Below are positions 44,302 to 52,457 of a stretch of DNA of 64,000 bases, piece by piece. The stretch lies in contig NZ_CP021874.1 of the NCBI RefSeq assembly GCF_002197645.1, positions 3,286,001 to 3,350,000 of the forward strand, given 5' to 3'. Below the pieces are notes generated by a model. The model made no database searches, was not told where the DNA came from, and worked only from the letters and a program-made list of their open reading frames with translations. Position 1 is the first letter of the stretch. Every line of letters starts with the position of its first letter. This stretch comes from Enterococcus wangshanyuanii. Lineage in GTDB: Bacteria; Bacillota; Bacilli; Lactobacillales; Enterococcaceae. The position numbers and the translations under genes are program-made.

Positions 44302-44346
44302 TTAGGCAATTCCCTAATAGGCATAGCTGCACGTTCTTGTTATTCT
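44302..44346 (+). promoter_or_regulatory. NreC-type box and promoter of nirB
   Basis: TTAGGCAATTCCCTAA (44302-44317) matches the staphylococcal NreC box TAGGGN4CCCTA with one change. A -10-like TATTCT lies at 44341-44346, putting the box centre about 43 bases before the expected start, the position of a class II activator. No -35 hexamer is evident, which fits activator dependence. Confidence 0.65.
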
Positions 44347-44385
44347 GAGACTAGTAAATTGCTCAAGTAATCACAAAAGGAGATC

Positions 44386-46797
44386 ATGAATAAAATGAAA
44401 GAAAAGCTTGTCTTAATTGGAAATGGAATGGCTGGAGTTCGAACGATCGAAGAAATTCTTGATCGAGATGCAGAACGCTATCAAATCACGATCATTGGTG
44501 AAGAAAAGTATCCGAATTATAACCGTATCATGCTATCGAATGTGCTGCAAAAGAAAATGACGGTTCCTGAAATCGTTACGAATCCGTTGGCGTGGTATGA
44601 AGAAAATCAGATCGAATTGATCAATCATGATCCAGCTGTAAAAATCGATACAGCGGCAAAGCAAATTATTACACAATCAGGTAAAGAAATTTTTTATGAT
44701 AAATGTATTATAGCAACAGGTTCTAGAGCCTTTATTTTACCAGTAGAAGGAGCAAACTTGCCGGGTGTACTTGGTTTTAGAACGATCGATGACACAGAAA
44801 ATATGCTGGAAGCAGCTCAAAAATATCAAAAAGCAGTAGTGATTGGCGGCGGTTTACTTGGCTTGGAGGCGGCTAAGGGCCTGCTGGATCAAGGGATGGA
44901 TGTCACCGTTGTTCATTTAGAAAAATGGTTGATGGAAACACAGCTGGATGAAAAAGCCGGAAAAATGCTGCAGGCTGACTTGGAAAAACAAGGGTTAAAA
45001 TTTTTGATGGAAAAAATGACTCAAAAAATCCTAGGAGAAGAGCGCGTCACAGGCTTGGCTTTTAATGACGGTACATCGATCGAAACAGATATAGTGGTGA
45101 TGTCGATCGGGATTCGTTCGGAAACAACGATTGCCAGCGAAGCAAGTATTGAAGTCAACCGGGGAATTGTCGTAGATGACTTCATGCATACCAGTGCTGA
45201 AGATGTTTTTGCAGTGGGGGAATGTGCAGAGCATAACGGTAACGTCTACGGCTTAGTGGCACCATTATTTGAACAAGGGAAAGTTTTAGCAGATGTTTTG
45301 ACCGGACGTGAAGCAAAACCTTATAAAGGAAGTACGACATTTACGTCGCTAAAAGTATCCGGCTGTGACCTTTATTCTGCTGGTAATATCAGGCAGGAAG
45401 AAGGCGTAAACAGCATTGAAGCTTTTGATGGCATCAATTACACGTATAAGAAAATTTTCGTCAAAGAGGATCGAGTGGTCGGTGTTGTATTATATGGTGA
45501 TACGAGTGAAGGAAATCGCTACTACAATATTTTAAAGAAAAACGAAAGTATTGAAGACTATACACCAGTGTCACTGCTGCACATAGTCGGTGAAGAAGCT
45601 AGTGCAGATGTTGGTGAATGGCCGGATGATGAGGTGATCTGCGGCTGTAACGGGATCGATAAAGGAACGATCATGACAGCTATCAAAGAAAAAGAATTGA
45701 CCTCTGTTGCAGCTGTCACGAAGCATACGAAAGCTGGCGGCTCTTGTGGAAAATGTAAGTCCGTTATCGGGGATGTATTGGCACATGCTTTAGGCGGCAA
45801 AGTGGTTTCAGCTCCGACAGGTATTTGTGGCTGTACAGACTTAACAAGAGACCAGATCGTTACCCAAATTTATGCGAAAAAATTAACCTCTTCAGAAGAA
45901 GTGTATCGCGAATTAAACTTTACTAATCCAGAAGGCTGTCCAAAGTGTCGTCCGGCAATCAATTTCTATTTGAATGTTGCTTGGCCTAAAGAACATGAGG
46001 ATGAAAAAGAATCCCGCTATGTCAACGAACGGTTGTATGCCAATATTCAAAATGACGGAACGTTTTCTGTGATTCCAAGAATGCGTGGGGGGAAAACAAA
46101 TCCGCAACAATTAGTGCTGATTGCAAAAGTTGCAGAAAAATATGATGTCCCAATGGTGAAGGTGACAGGAAGTCAACGAATCGGTTTGTATGGTGTCAAA
46201 AAAGAAGATCTTCCACAGATTTGGGAAGAATTGGATATGAAAGCAGCGGGTGCTTATGCCAAAGCTGTCCGTTCTGTAAAAACATGTGTTGGGGCAAACT
46301 TTTGCCGTTTTGGTACACAGGATTCCATGGGGTTGGGAATCAAATTGGAACAACGCTATGAATTCATCGATACACCACATAAATTTAAAATGGGGGTTTC
46401 TGCTTGTCCAAGAAGTTGTGTGGAAAGTGGTGTAAAAGATTTCGGAATCATCGGTGTTGAAAATGGATTCCAAATCTATATTGGCGGAAATGGCGGAACA
46501 GAAGTGAAAGAAGCTCAACTGCTGACAACGGCTGAGACTGAACAAGAAGTCATTGATATTTGCGGAGCAATGCTTCAATATTATCGGGAAACAGGAATTT
46601 ATGCAGAACGTACTGCACCATGGATTGAACGGATGGGCTTTGAAGTTGTGAAAGAGGTTTTACTCAATCATGAAAAACGACAAGAATTAATAGCTGCATT
46701 AGATCAAGCAGTTGAAGGACGCCGTGGCAATCCTTGGGATGAAGTCGTTGAAGATCAACAAACACGAGAAGAATTGTACACAGTAGGGAGAGTCTAA
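44386..46797 (+). CDS. nirB: NADH-dependent nitrite reductase large subunit NirB
   Basis: An 803-residue flavo-iron-sulfur-sirohaem enzyme. FAD domain: LIGNGMAGVRTIEEIL; NADH domain: VIGGGLLGLEAAKGL near 150; bacterioferritin-associated-ferredoxin-like cluster domains: CGCNGIDKG with CGKCKSVIG, then CGCTDLTRD with CPKCRPAIN; then the sirohaem domain with cysteines C634, C640, C674 and C678 (TCVGANFCRFG and SACPRSCVESG). It reduces nitrite to ammonium with NADH in the cytoplasm. AAAAGGAG precedes two possible start codons (44386 and 44395). The gene appears intact. Confidence 0.93.
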   Translation: MNKMKEKLVLIGNGMAGVRTIEEILDRDAERYQITIIGEEKYPNYNRIMLSNVLQKKMTVPEIVTNPLAWYEENQIELINHDPAVKIDTAAKQIITQSGKEIFYDKCIIATGSRAFILPVEGANLPGVLGFRTIDDTENMLEAAQKYQKAVVIGGGLLGLEAAKGLLDQGMDVTVVHLEKWLMETQLDEKAGKMLQADLEKQGLKFLMEKMTQKILGEERVTGLAFNDGTSIETDIVVMSIGIRSETTIASEASIEVNRGIVVDDFMHTSAEDVFAVGECAEHNGNVYGLVAPLFEQGKVLADVLTGREAKPYKGSTTFTSLKVSGCDLYSAGNIRQEEGVNSIEAFDGINYTYKKIFVKEDRVVGVVLYGDTSEGNRYYNILKKNESIEDYTPVSLLHIVGEEASADVGEWPDDEVICGCNGIDKGTIMTAIKEKELTSVAAVTKHTKAGGSCGKCKSVIGDVLAHALGGKVVSAPTGICGCTDLTRDQIVTQIYAKKLTSSEEVYRELNFTNPEGCPKCRPAINFYLNVAWPKEHEDEKESRYVNERLYANIQNDGTFSVIPRMRGGKTNPQQLVLIAKVAEKYDVPMVKVTGSQRIGLYGVKKEDLPQIWEELDMKAAGAYAKAVRSVKTCVGANFCRFGTQDSMGLGIKLEQRYEFIDTPHKFKMGVSACPRSCVESGVKDFGIIGVENGFQIYIGGNGGTEVKEAQLLTTAETEQEVIDICGAMLQYYRETGIYAERTAPWIERMGFEVVKEVLLNHEKRQELIAALDQAVEGRRGNPWDEVVEDQQTREELYTVGRV

Positions 46798-46798
46798 A

Positions 46799-47104
46799 AT
46801 GGAAAAAGTTTTTGTTGCCCGCTTAGATGAATTAGCATCGAGAATGGGAAAAGAAGTCATTGTTGGAGACCAAAAAATTGCCGTTTTTCGTTTAAGTGAT
46901 GATCGTGTGAAAGCAATCGAAAATATTTGTCCCCATAAGCAAGGACCTTTAGCCGAAGGAACGGTCTCTGGTGAATATGTCTTTTGTCCGCTGCATGACT
47001 ATAAGATCAACCTGAATGATGGTCAAGTACAAGAACCAGATGAAGGCTGTGTTCGTGCCTACGAAACGATTGTTGAAGAAGAACTTGTCTATATCATGGT
47101 CTAG
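46799..47104 (+). CDS. nirD: Nitrite reductase small subunit NirD
   Basis: A 101-residue Rieske protein. Cluster ligands are C44 and H46 (ICPHKQGP), and C63 and H66 (FCPLHDYKI). Many NirD proteins lack these ligands; here they are complete, so the [2Fe-2S] cluster is probably real. It lies one base after nirB with GGAGAG ahead, and the cobA gene follows two bases after its stop. Confidence 0.92.
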   Translation: MEKVFVARLDELASRMGKEVIVGDQKIAVFRLSDDRVKAIENICPHKQGPLAEGTVSGEYVFCPLHDYKINLNDGQVQEPDEGCVRAYETIVEEELVYIMV

Positions 47105-47106
47105 TT

Positions 47107-48096
47107 ATGGGAAAAGTTTATTTTGTCGGTGCAGGTTCAGGAGATCCGGAATTATTGACACTAAAAGGGAAACGAGTGTTGGAATCAGCTGATGTGATTA
47201 TTTATGATCGTTTAGTTCATCCTGTGCTATTGTATTTAGCCAAGGATTCTGCCCGCTTTATTTATAGCGGTAAATATCCTAAAAATCATGTGCTAAAGCA
47301 AAAAACTATTAATGAGTTATTGCTGGAAGAAGGACAAAAACAGCAGCGTGTGGTGCGTTTAAAGGGGGGCGATCCCGGTATTTTTGGTCGTGTCGGTGAG
47401 GAAATCACGACTTTAAAAAGCAAAAATATCAACTATGAAATCGTTCCAGGTGTTACGGCTGCTTCTGCTGCCAGTAGTTATAGCGGAATCCCTTTAACTC
47501 ACCGAGAATGCAGTAGTAAAGTGACTTTGGCAACCGCTCATCGTCAAGCTGATGAAACGATCGATTTTAAAGGTTTGACAGAAAATGGTACGATGTGTTT
47601 ATACATGGGTGTAGAGCGAGCGCACAGTACACAGAAAAAACTTCTAGAGCAAGGTGTCTCTAAAAACATACCGGTAGCTATCATTGAGTGGGCTAGCCTT
47701 GGTCGTCAGCGTACCATAACAACGACGCTTCAAGAGTTAGTCAAAACGATTGATAATAATCATATTCAAAATCCGTCATTGATCATTCTAGGAGAAGTGG
47801 CAGCATATCGTAAAGGCTCAGACTGGTTTGAAGACATGACGTTGTTTGGACATAAAATCCTGTTGATCGATACGCAAAAGATCAAGTTCGATACGATTCT
47901 TTCCTATACGCAGCAAGGGGCGGATGTCTACGCCGTTCAAGTTGGTGAAGACCGGGATCGTAGATTCGATGAGGTTCATCAACAATATCTGACGGATCAC
48001 TCGTTTAATGAAGTTGTTTATTTGGATCAGGAATTAGAGACAACGTATAGCAAACAATGGGATATTTTAAAAAAGGAAATAACCTTAGGGAAATAG
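47107..48096 (+). CDS. cobA: Uroporphyrinogen-III C-methyltransferase (CobA/SUMT) with C-terminal extension
   Basis: A 329-residue protein. The SUMT domain (1-245) shows VYFVGAGSGDPELLTLKG, KGGDPGIFGRVGEE and EVVPG-like IVPGVTAASAASSYSGIPLT (shown here in part), the AdoMet and substrate motifs. It methylates uroporphyrinogen III twice to precorrin-2. The remaining 80 residues (GHKILLIDTQKIKF onward) look like the first strand-helix unit of a HemD domain, perhaps a remnant of a CobA-HemD fusion; a free HemD is encoded at 50130. No clear ribosome site precedes it, so it relies on coupling to nirD. Confidence 0.88.
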   Translation: MGKVYFVGAGSGDPELLTLKGKRVLESADVIIYDRLVHPVLLYLAKDSARFIYSGKYPKNHVLKQKTINELLLEEGQKQQRVVRLKGGDPGIFGRVGEEITTLKSKNINYEIVPGVTAASAASSYSGIPLTHRECSSKVTLATAHRQADETIDFKGLTENGTMCLYMGVERAHSTQKKLLEQGVSKNIPVAIIEWASLGRQRTITTTLQELVKTIDNNHIQNPSLIILGEVAAYRKGSDWFEDMTLFGHKILLIDTQKIKFDTILSYTQQGADVYAVQVGEDRDRRFDEVHQQYLTDHSFNEVVYLDQELETTYSKQWDILKKEITLGK

Positions 48097-48119
48097 ATAA
48101 ATTGCCAGTGTGACAAAGA

Positions 48120-48391
48120 ACGTCACGAAGTCAATTTCCTGATTTTCTACAGAATTAAGTGATTTGTTCCGCTTTTACTGAGAAATACAACGAAAGTAAT
48201 GAGTTGATGTTAAACAATATAAGACTTTCGAAAGAAAGTGTTGATCAGCTATATTATCCAGCTGCACAAGTCAGCCTTTCGGAAAAAAGATAAATTTGGT
48301 TTGAGACAAAAAGCGTCTCAAATCAAATTTCCTATTTTTCAGTCAAGGCTAAGCGGCTTGTTCCGCTTTTAAATTAAGGAGATGAAATTTT
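48120..48391 (+). promoter_or_regulatory. Structured, repeat-containing leader before the nitrite channel gene
   Basis: The 295-base gap after cobA contains no gene but strong structure. AAATTTGGTTTGAGAC (48292-48307) pairs with GTCTCAAATCAAATTT (48315-48330) over 16 positions including one G-U. AAGCGG/CCGCTT (48351-48368) forms a second hairpin just before the start. Two diverged direct repeats are visible: TCAATTTCCT to TTGTTCCGCTTTTA (48131-48177) and TCAAATTTCCT to TTGTTCCGCTTTTA (48323-48371). It could be a terminator for cobA or a leader controlling the downstream genes. Confidence 0.5.
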
Positions 48392-49177
48392 ATGGGGTCA
48401 CTTCAACCACCAGAAATAGTTGATGTTACAATTGAAAAAGGGATTCAAAAGGCTCGAGCGAGTATTTTGACATTGGCCGTTTTAGGCTTTTTAGCAGGGA
48501 TGTTTATTGCTGTTGCAGGAGTTGCGATGATTCGAGCGATGGGAACGATGCCGAAGGAATGGGGCAGTCTAGTTAATGTGATTGGCGCGGCTGTTTTTCC
48601 GTTTGGTTTGATTTGCTTATTATTAGCTGGGGGTGAGTTGGTGACCGGTAATATGATGGTTGTTTCCATGGCGCTGTTTGCTAAAAAAATCAGTGGCAAA
48701 GAATGGGTGCGTAATATTGTGATCGTCACGATTTTTAATTTACTTGGTTCATTATTTGTTGCTTACTTCTTTGGTTATTTAAGCGGTGCGTTACAAGGTG
48801 ATTTTGCTGAGCGGGCGATTCAGGTTTCTTTAGGTAGGACGAAGGACACGTTTTTACAAGGTTTTCTTTCTGGAATTGCTTGTAATTTTTTAGTCAGTAC
48901 AGCCGTTTATTTAAATTTTGCAGCGAAAGATTTTATTGGAAAAATCGTAGGAATCTTTTTACCGATCATGGGATTTGTGATTTGCGGATATCAGCACGTG
49001 GTAGCCAACATGTTTTTGATTCCAATGGGAATTCTTCTAGGCGGAAATACTTGGTCAGCGTTTGGTCAAAATATGATCAGTGTTTATTTAGGTAATATTG
49101 TTGGAGGTAGTTTTTTTGTCGCTGGTTTATACTTTTTAGCCTATAAAGTAGGGACGCACCTGTTGCCAAACAAGTAA
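48392..49177 (+). CDS. nirC: Formate/nitrite transporter family channel (NirC-like)
   Basis: A 261-residue FNT protein of six membrane helices. The central histidine is in FVICGYQHVVANMFL and the Omega-loop region in GAVLAG-like GGELVTGNMM. FNT channels pass small monovalent acids; position among nitrite reductase and siroheme genes indicates nitrite. AAGGAG ribosome site. HemC follows 47 bases later. Confidence 0.87.
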   Translation: MGSLQPPEIVDVTIEKGIQKARASILTLAVLGFLAGMFIAVAGVAMIRAMGTMPKEWGSLVNVIGAAVFPFGLICLLLAGGELVTGNMMVVSMALFAKKISGKEWVRNIVIVTIFNLLGSLFVAYFFGYLSGALQGDFAERAIQVSLGRTKDTFLQGFLSGIACNFLVSTAVYLNFAAKDFIGKIVGIFLPIMGFVICGYQHVVANMFLIPMGILLGGNTWSAFGQNMISVYLGNIVGGSFFVAGLYFLAYKVGTHLLPNK

Positions 49178-49224
49178 AATTTAGTATGATTATAGGATAA
49201 GAAAACATAAAGGAAGTTAAAAAA

Positions 49225-50133
49225 ATGAAAACTGTCCGTGTCGGCACTAGAAATAGTCCTCTGGCTATGAAACAAACGATGATTGTTTTGGAATTACTAA
49301 AAGCTGTTCATAAAGATGTTACTTTTGAAATTGTACCTATGACTACTAAAGGCGATCAGTTACTTTCTGTTAGTTTATCTAAAATAGGTGGTAAGGGACT
49401 ATTTGTCAATGAAGTGGAGCAGGCTTTACTAGTGGGGACGATTGATTTTGCTGTGCATAGTTTAAAAGATATGCCGGCAAAGATGGCTGATGGATTGACG
49501 TTAGCAGCACTGCCCAAAAGAAGTGACTCAACAGACTGTCTGATTTTTCGTGAAGTCGATGCTGTAGATCAGCTGCCTGACGGAGCGAGGATCGGTACAA
49601 GTAGTTTACGACGGGAATTTCAAATGAAAAAATTGAGAGAAGATATTCAAGTGGAGTCGATTCGCGGTAATGTTGGTACTCGTTTGAAGCGGATGGAGGA
49701 AGAAAAACTTGATGCGATTGTTTTGGCGACTGCTGGATTAAAACGATTGAACTGGTTTGAAGAGCCGGGCTACTCCTATAGTCATTTAACATGTGAACAG
49801 TGTATACCAGCTGTTGGTCAGGGCGCGTTAGCTGTGGAATGCCGTAGTGATGATCCAGTGATGCGGGCTTTTTTAGGTCAGATCGATGATTCTTTAACAA
49901 GGAAATTGGTTATGGAAGAAAGAGCCTTCTTAGCAGAGCTGAATGGAAATTGTGATATTCCTATTGGAGCTTACGCCGCTAAATCAAGCAAAGGCTATCA
50001 ATTTTCAGGATTTCTAGGAGATAAAGACTTGCAGCGGCCATTTAGTGAAACGATGACCGTAGAAGATATAACAGGTGTTGGTCAGGTGATGGCGAGACGA
50101 TTATTGGCAAAGATTGATCAGGAAAAAGCATGA
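49225..50133 (+). CDS. hemC: Porphobilinogen deaminase HemC
   Basis: A 302-residue hydroxymethylbilane synthase. The dipyrromethane cofactor cysteine is C243 in LNGNCDIPIG (usually LNGGC), and the pyrrole-binding segments are HSLKDMPAKM and TSSLRREFQMK. It joins four porphobilinogens. Enterococci generally do not make haem, so this enzyme probably serves only siroheme synthesis. HemD overlaps by four bases. HemA, HemL and HemB, which make porphobilinogen, are not in the window. Confidence 0.92.
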   Translation: MKTVRVGTRNSPLAMKQTMIVLELLKAVHKDVTFEIVPMTTKGDQLLSVSLSKIGGKGLFVNEVEQALLVGTIDFAVHSLKDMPAKMADGLTLAALPKRSDSTDCLIFREVDAVDQLPDGARIGTSSLRREFQMKKLREDIQVESIRGNVGTRLKRMEEEKLDAIVLATAGLKRLNWFEEPGYSYSHLTCEQCIPAVGQGALAVECRSDDPVMRAFLGQIDDSLTRKLVMEERAFLAELNGNCDIPIGAYAAKSSKGYQFSGFLGDKDLQRPFSETMTVEDITGVGQVMARRLLAKIDQEKA

Positions 50134-50810
50134 AAAAAATACTTCTAACGCGAATGATTGAAGACAATAGAGACGATCGAGTTTATTTTCAAGAACAAGG
50201 ATTTGAGACGGTTGAAATACCTTTGATTGGATTAAAACCGCATATTTATCCTGCATTCGGTGATGAGTTAAAACAGTGTGAATGGATTTTTTTAACGAGT
50301 CAGCACTCCGCTATCTTTTTTTTAGAGCACGTAAAAAAAGACGGGCTGATGGATCAGCTACACTCAAAAAAATTTGCTGTTATTGGAGCTAAAACAGCAT
50401 CTGTCCTGTTGAACGATCAATTAGAAATTTCACTTGTAGCACCAGAACCGACTAAAAAGAGCTTGTTTCATTTTTGGGCAGAGCATCAGACGGAGCCTGC
50501 TTCGATTTTTTATCCTAAAAGTAATTTAGCTGACGCTGCTTGGGAAGAAATTTTGCTAAAGCAAGGACATACACTGTATACACCAATTATTTATACCAAT
50601 TTTTTTCCAGTCGAAAGTAAAACAAGCCTGCGTAAATACTTGAATGAAAAAGAACTTACAGCTGCTTATTTCGCCAGCCCATCTTTGTGGTTCCGTTTTT
50701 TCACTATATTTTCAGAGCTAAGACTAGAGAAGATGCCAGTCCTCTATTGTTTGGGTGAAACCACTCAACAGGCAATCAAAAAAGTGAACTATGATGCAAT
50801 CATAAAATAA
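50130..50810 (+). CDS. hemD: Uroporphyrinogen-III synthase HemD (divergent)
   Basis: A 226-residue two-domain protein starting with KKILLTRMIEDNRDDRVYF and containing IFLTSQHSAIFFLEH, AVIGAKTASVL and the C-terminal CLGETTQQAIKK, the usual HemD landmarks. It closes hydroxymethylbilane to uroporphyrinogen III. HemD is always poorly conserved; the gene's coupling to hemC (ATGA) supports the call. Last gene of the siroheme block. Confidence 0.82.
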   Translation: MKKILLTRMIEDNRDDRVYFQEQGFETVEIPLIGLKPHIYPAFGDELKQCEWIFLTSQHSAIFFLEHVKKDGLMDQLHSKKFAVIGAKTASVLLNDQLEISLVAPEPTKKSLFHFWAEHQTEPASIFYPKSNLADAAWEEILLKQGHTLYTPIIYTNFFPVESKTSLRKYLNEKELTAAYFASPSLWFRFFTIFSELRLEKMPVLYCLGETTQQAIKKVNYDAIIK

Positions 50811-50854
50811 ACCGTTGTTTCCTGTATAGAGATCCAGGGAAGTAGACAAACTGA

Positions 50855-50882
50855 TTGACTAGAGAGACAAATCTAGTACAAT
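50855..50882 (+). promoter_or_regulatory. Promoter of the RibD-like gene
   Basis: TTGACT (50855-50860), 16 bases, TACAAT (50877-50882), about 37 bases before the start codon. Confidence 0.7.
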
Positions 50883-50919
50883 GAATAGACTAGGATGACT
50901 ACTTTAAAGGGGGATCATA

Positions 50920-51453
50920 ATGAGCAGGGAAATTATTTTGTATATTGCAGTAAGTTTGGATGGATTTATTGCTGAGATGGATGGTAGTATTGATTTTTTG
51001 GGTGGTGGAGCTGAATTACTTGAGGATGAAACAAGCTACCAAGAATTGATGGCAAAAATCGATACAGTCGTAATGGGGCGTACGACTTATGATCAAGTGG
51101 TAAATGAATTAGCACCAGATCAGTACCCTTATGAGGAACAAACGTCTTACATTATCACAAGTCGTACGGAAGACAGTTCAGAAAACCTTATCTTTACAAA
51201 TCAAGAACCTGTAGAGCTGGTCAAAGCACTAGCAAAAGAAGAAGGAAAAGCAATCTGGATCGTTGGAGGAGGTAGCATTATTGCGCCTTTGGTGGAAGCG
51301 AACTTGATCGATACGTATATTATTACAACGATCCCTGTAATGTTAGGTAAAGGAATTCCATTATTCAATGAATTTAATGGACCAATTAAGCTCACTGTTG
51401 AAGATGTTTATGTAAAAAACAATATGGTTTACACAACGTATTCAAAACGATAA
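50920..51453 (+). CDS. Dihydrofolate reductase-like protein (RibD C-terminal family)
   Basis: A 177-residue protein with the DHFR/RibD-C fold: LYIAVSLDGFIAEMDGSIDFL at the start (shown here in part as AVSLDGFIAEMDGSIDFL), VVMGRTTYDQV, and the NADPH loop IWIVGGGSIIAPLVE. This group is common in Firmicutes and not linked to riboflavin synthesis; the substrate is unknown. GGGGG ribosome site. Ends at a perfect bidirectional terminator. Confidence 0.8.
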   Translation: MSREIILYIAVSLDGFIAEMDGSIDFLGGGAELLEDETSYQELMAKIDTVVMGRTTYDQVVNELAPDQYPYEEQTSYIITSRTEDSSENLIFTNQEPVELVKALAKEEGKAIWIVGGGSIIAPLVEANLIDTYIITTIPVMLGKGIPLFNEFNGPIKLTVEDVYVKNNMVYTTYSKR

Positions 51454-51498
51454 AAAAGATCAGGATGTCAGCCTCTCAATGACATCCTGATCTTTTTT
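51452..51498. terminator. Bidirectional terminator
   Basis: AAAAAAGATCAGGATGTCA and TGACATCCTGATCTTTTTT form a perfect 19-base stem. It serves the RibD-like gene and the converging CPBP gene. Confidence 0.93.
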
Positions 51499-51511
51499 AG
51501 AAAATTACTTA

Positions 51512-52126
51512 TTAACTTATGGATAAAGCAATTAAATCGATCAATAAATGCGTGATCCAGGAAGCCCAAATACTTTTTCCCGCTTTTAAATACACTAAAT
51601 TTAAAATCAGGCGGGCGACACTTTGTAATAGTAATACATGCATAACTGTCGAAAATAGCGAACCATCCCAATAAGAAGGAATATGCAAAAGACCAAAAAT
51701 GAGCGCGCTCAACAAAGTACTGCTTCTTAAAGATAGACCGGTACTCAATGAACCCTCTAGAACACCAATACCTAATAGTTCTTCTCCCATCAGCATAAAC
51801 GGAATCATAAAAATGATCGAGCCTAGTTTCCCTGATTCAGGGCTTGCTGCCCAATTGAATCCGATAGCTTGTGCAAGTAGACCTACTAAGAGACCGATAA
51901 CAAAATAGCTAATAACTCCAAGTGGTATCAACCATAGTTTATGAGGCATTTTAAATGCTTGTTTACTGCTGCTTCCAAAGGCTAAAAGCCAAGCCAAAAT
52001 ACCTCCGACAAAAAGGCCGCTCCATGCCCAAGAAATAGTTGTTAAACTAAAGAAGCCAAGCAATAAAAGTAAAGCAGCGCCAGTAAGTCTAGCGGTAGAA
52101 CTATGCATCGTTTCGTTTGTTTTCAT
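51512..52126 (-). CDS. CPBP-family intramembrane metalloprotease
   Basis: A 204-residue protein with about six helices and the CPBP (CAAX protease/bacteriocin-processing) motifs: GEELLGIGVLEG, FGLLHIPSYW and a final HLLIDLIAL. The first motif is normally EExxxR; here the arginine position is isoleucine, while the glutamates and histidines are kept. Members process prenylated or membrane peptides or give bacteriocin immunity. Single gene; the 331-base gap upstream (52127-52457) contains its promoter and the copY promoter only. Confidence 0.75.
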   Translation of the reverse strand: MKTNETMHSSTARLTGAALLLLLGFFSLTTISWAWSGLFVGGILAWLLAFGSSSKQAFKMPHKLWLIPLGVISYFVIGLLVGLLAQAIGFNWAASPESGKLGSIIFMIPFMLMGEELLGIGVLEGSLSTGLSLRSSTLLSALIFGLLHIPSYWDGSLFSTVMHVLLLQSVARLILNLVYLKAGKSIWASWITHLLIDLIALSIS

Positions 52127-52368
52127 AAAAATGCCTCTTTCTGAAAAGTAATTATTGTACTAAGAAATGATCATTAAGGGTACCAAGTTTACTAAAGTAT
52201 CCAACTAAGTATAATAGGTTTCGCTTAATAAAAAAAACAAGTTGCTTTAATAAATTAGAGAATAGTATGAGTATACATTGAACAAAGCCGTTTATTGAAG
52301 AAGGTCCTATATTTGATACCATGATTTATTTTCAAATCAGATAAATTAGGAAAAAAAAGAATCATCTG

Positions 52369-52425
52369 TTGACAAAGGCGAAAGAAAGGACTACTATTAA
52401 TTTATGGAAAGACTACGATTGTAGT
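52369..52425 (+). promoter_or_regulatory. copYZ promoter with cop box
   Basis: TTGACA (52369-52374), 17 bases, TACTAT (52392-52397). Just past the expected start point lies ACTACGATTGTAGT (52412-52425), a palindrome whose core TACGATTGTA matches the CopY cop box TACANNTGTA with one change. Confidence 0.82.
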
Positions 52426-52457
52426 TGTTTTTGGAATACGAGTAAAGGAGACTTCCT

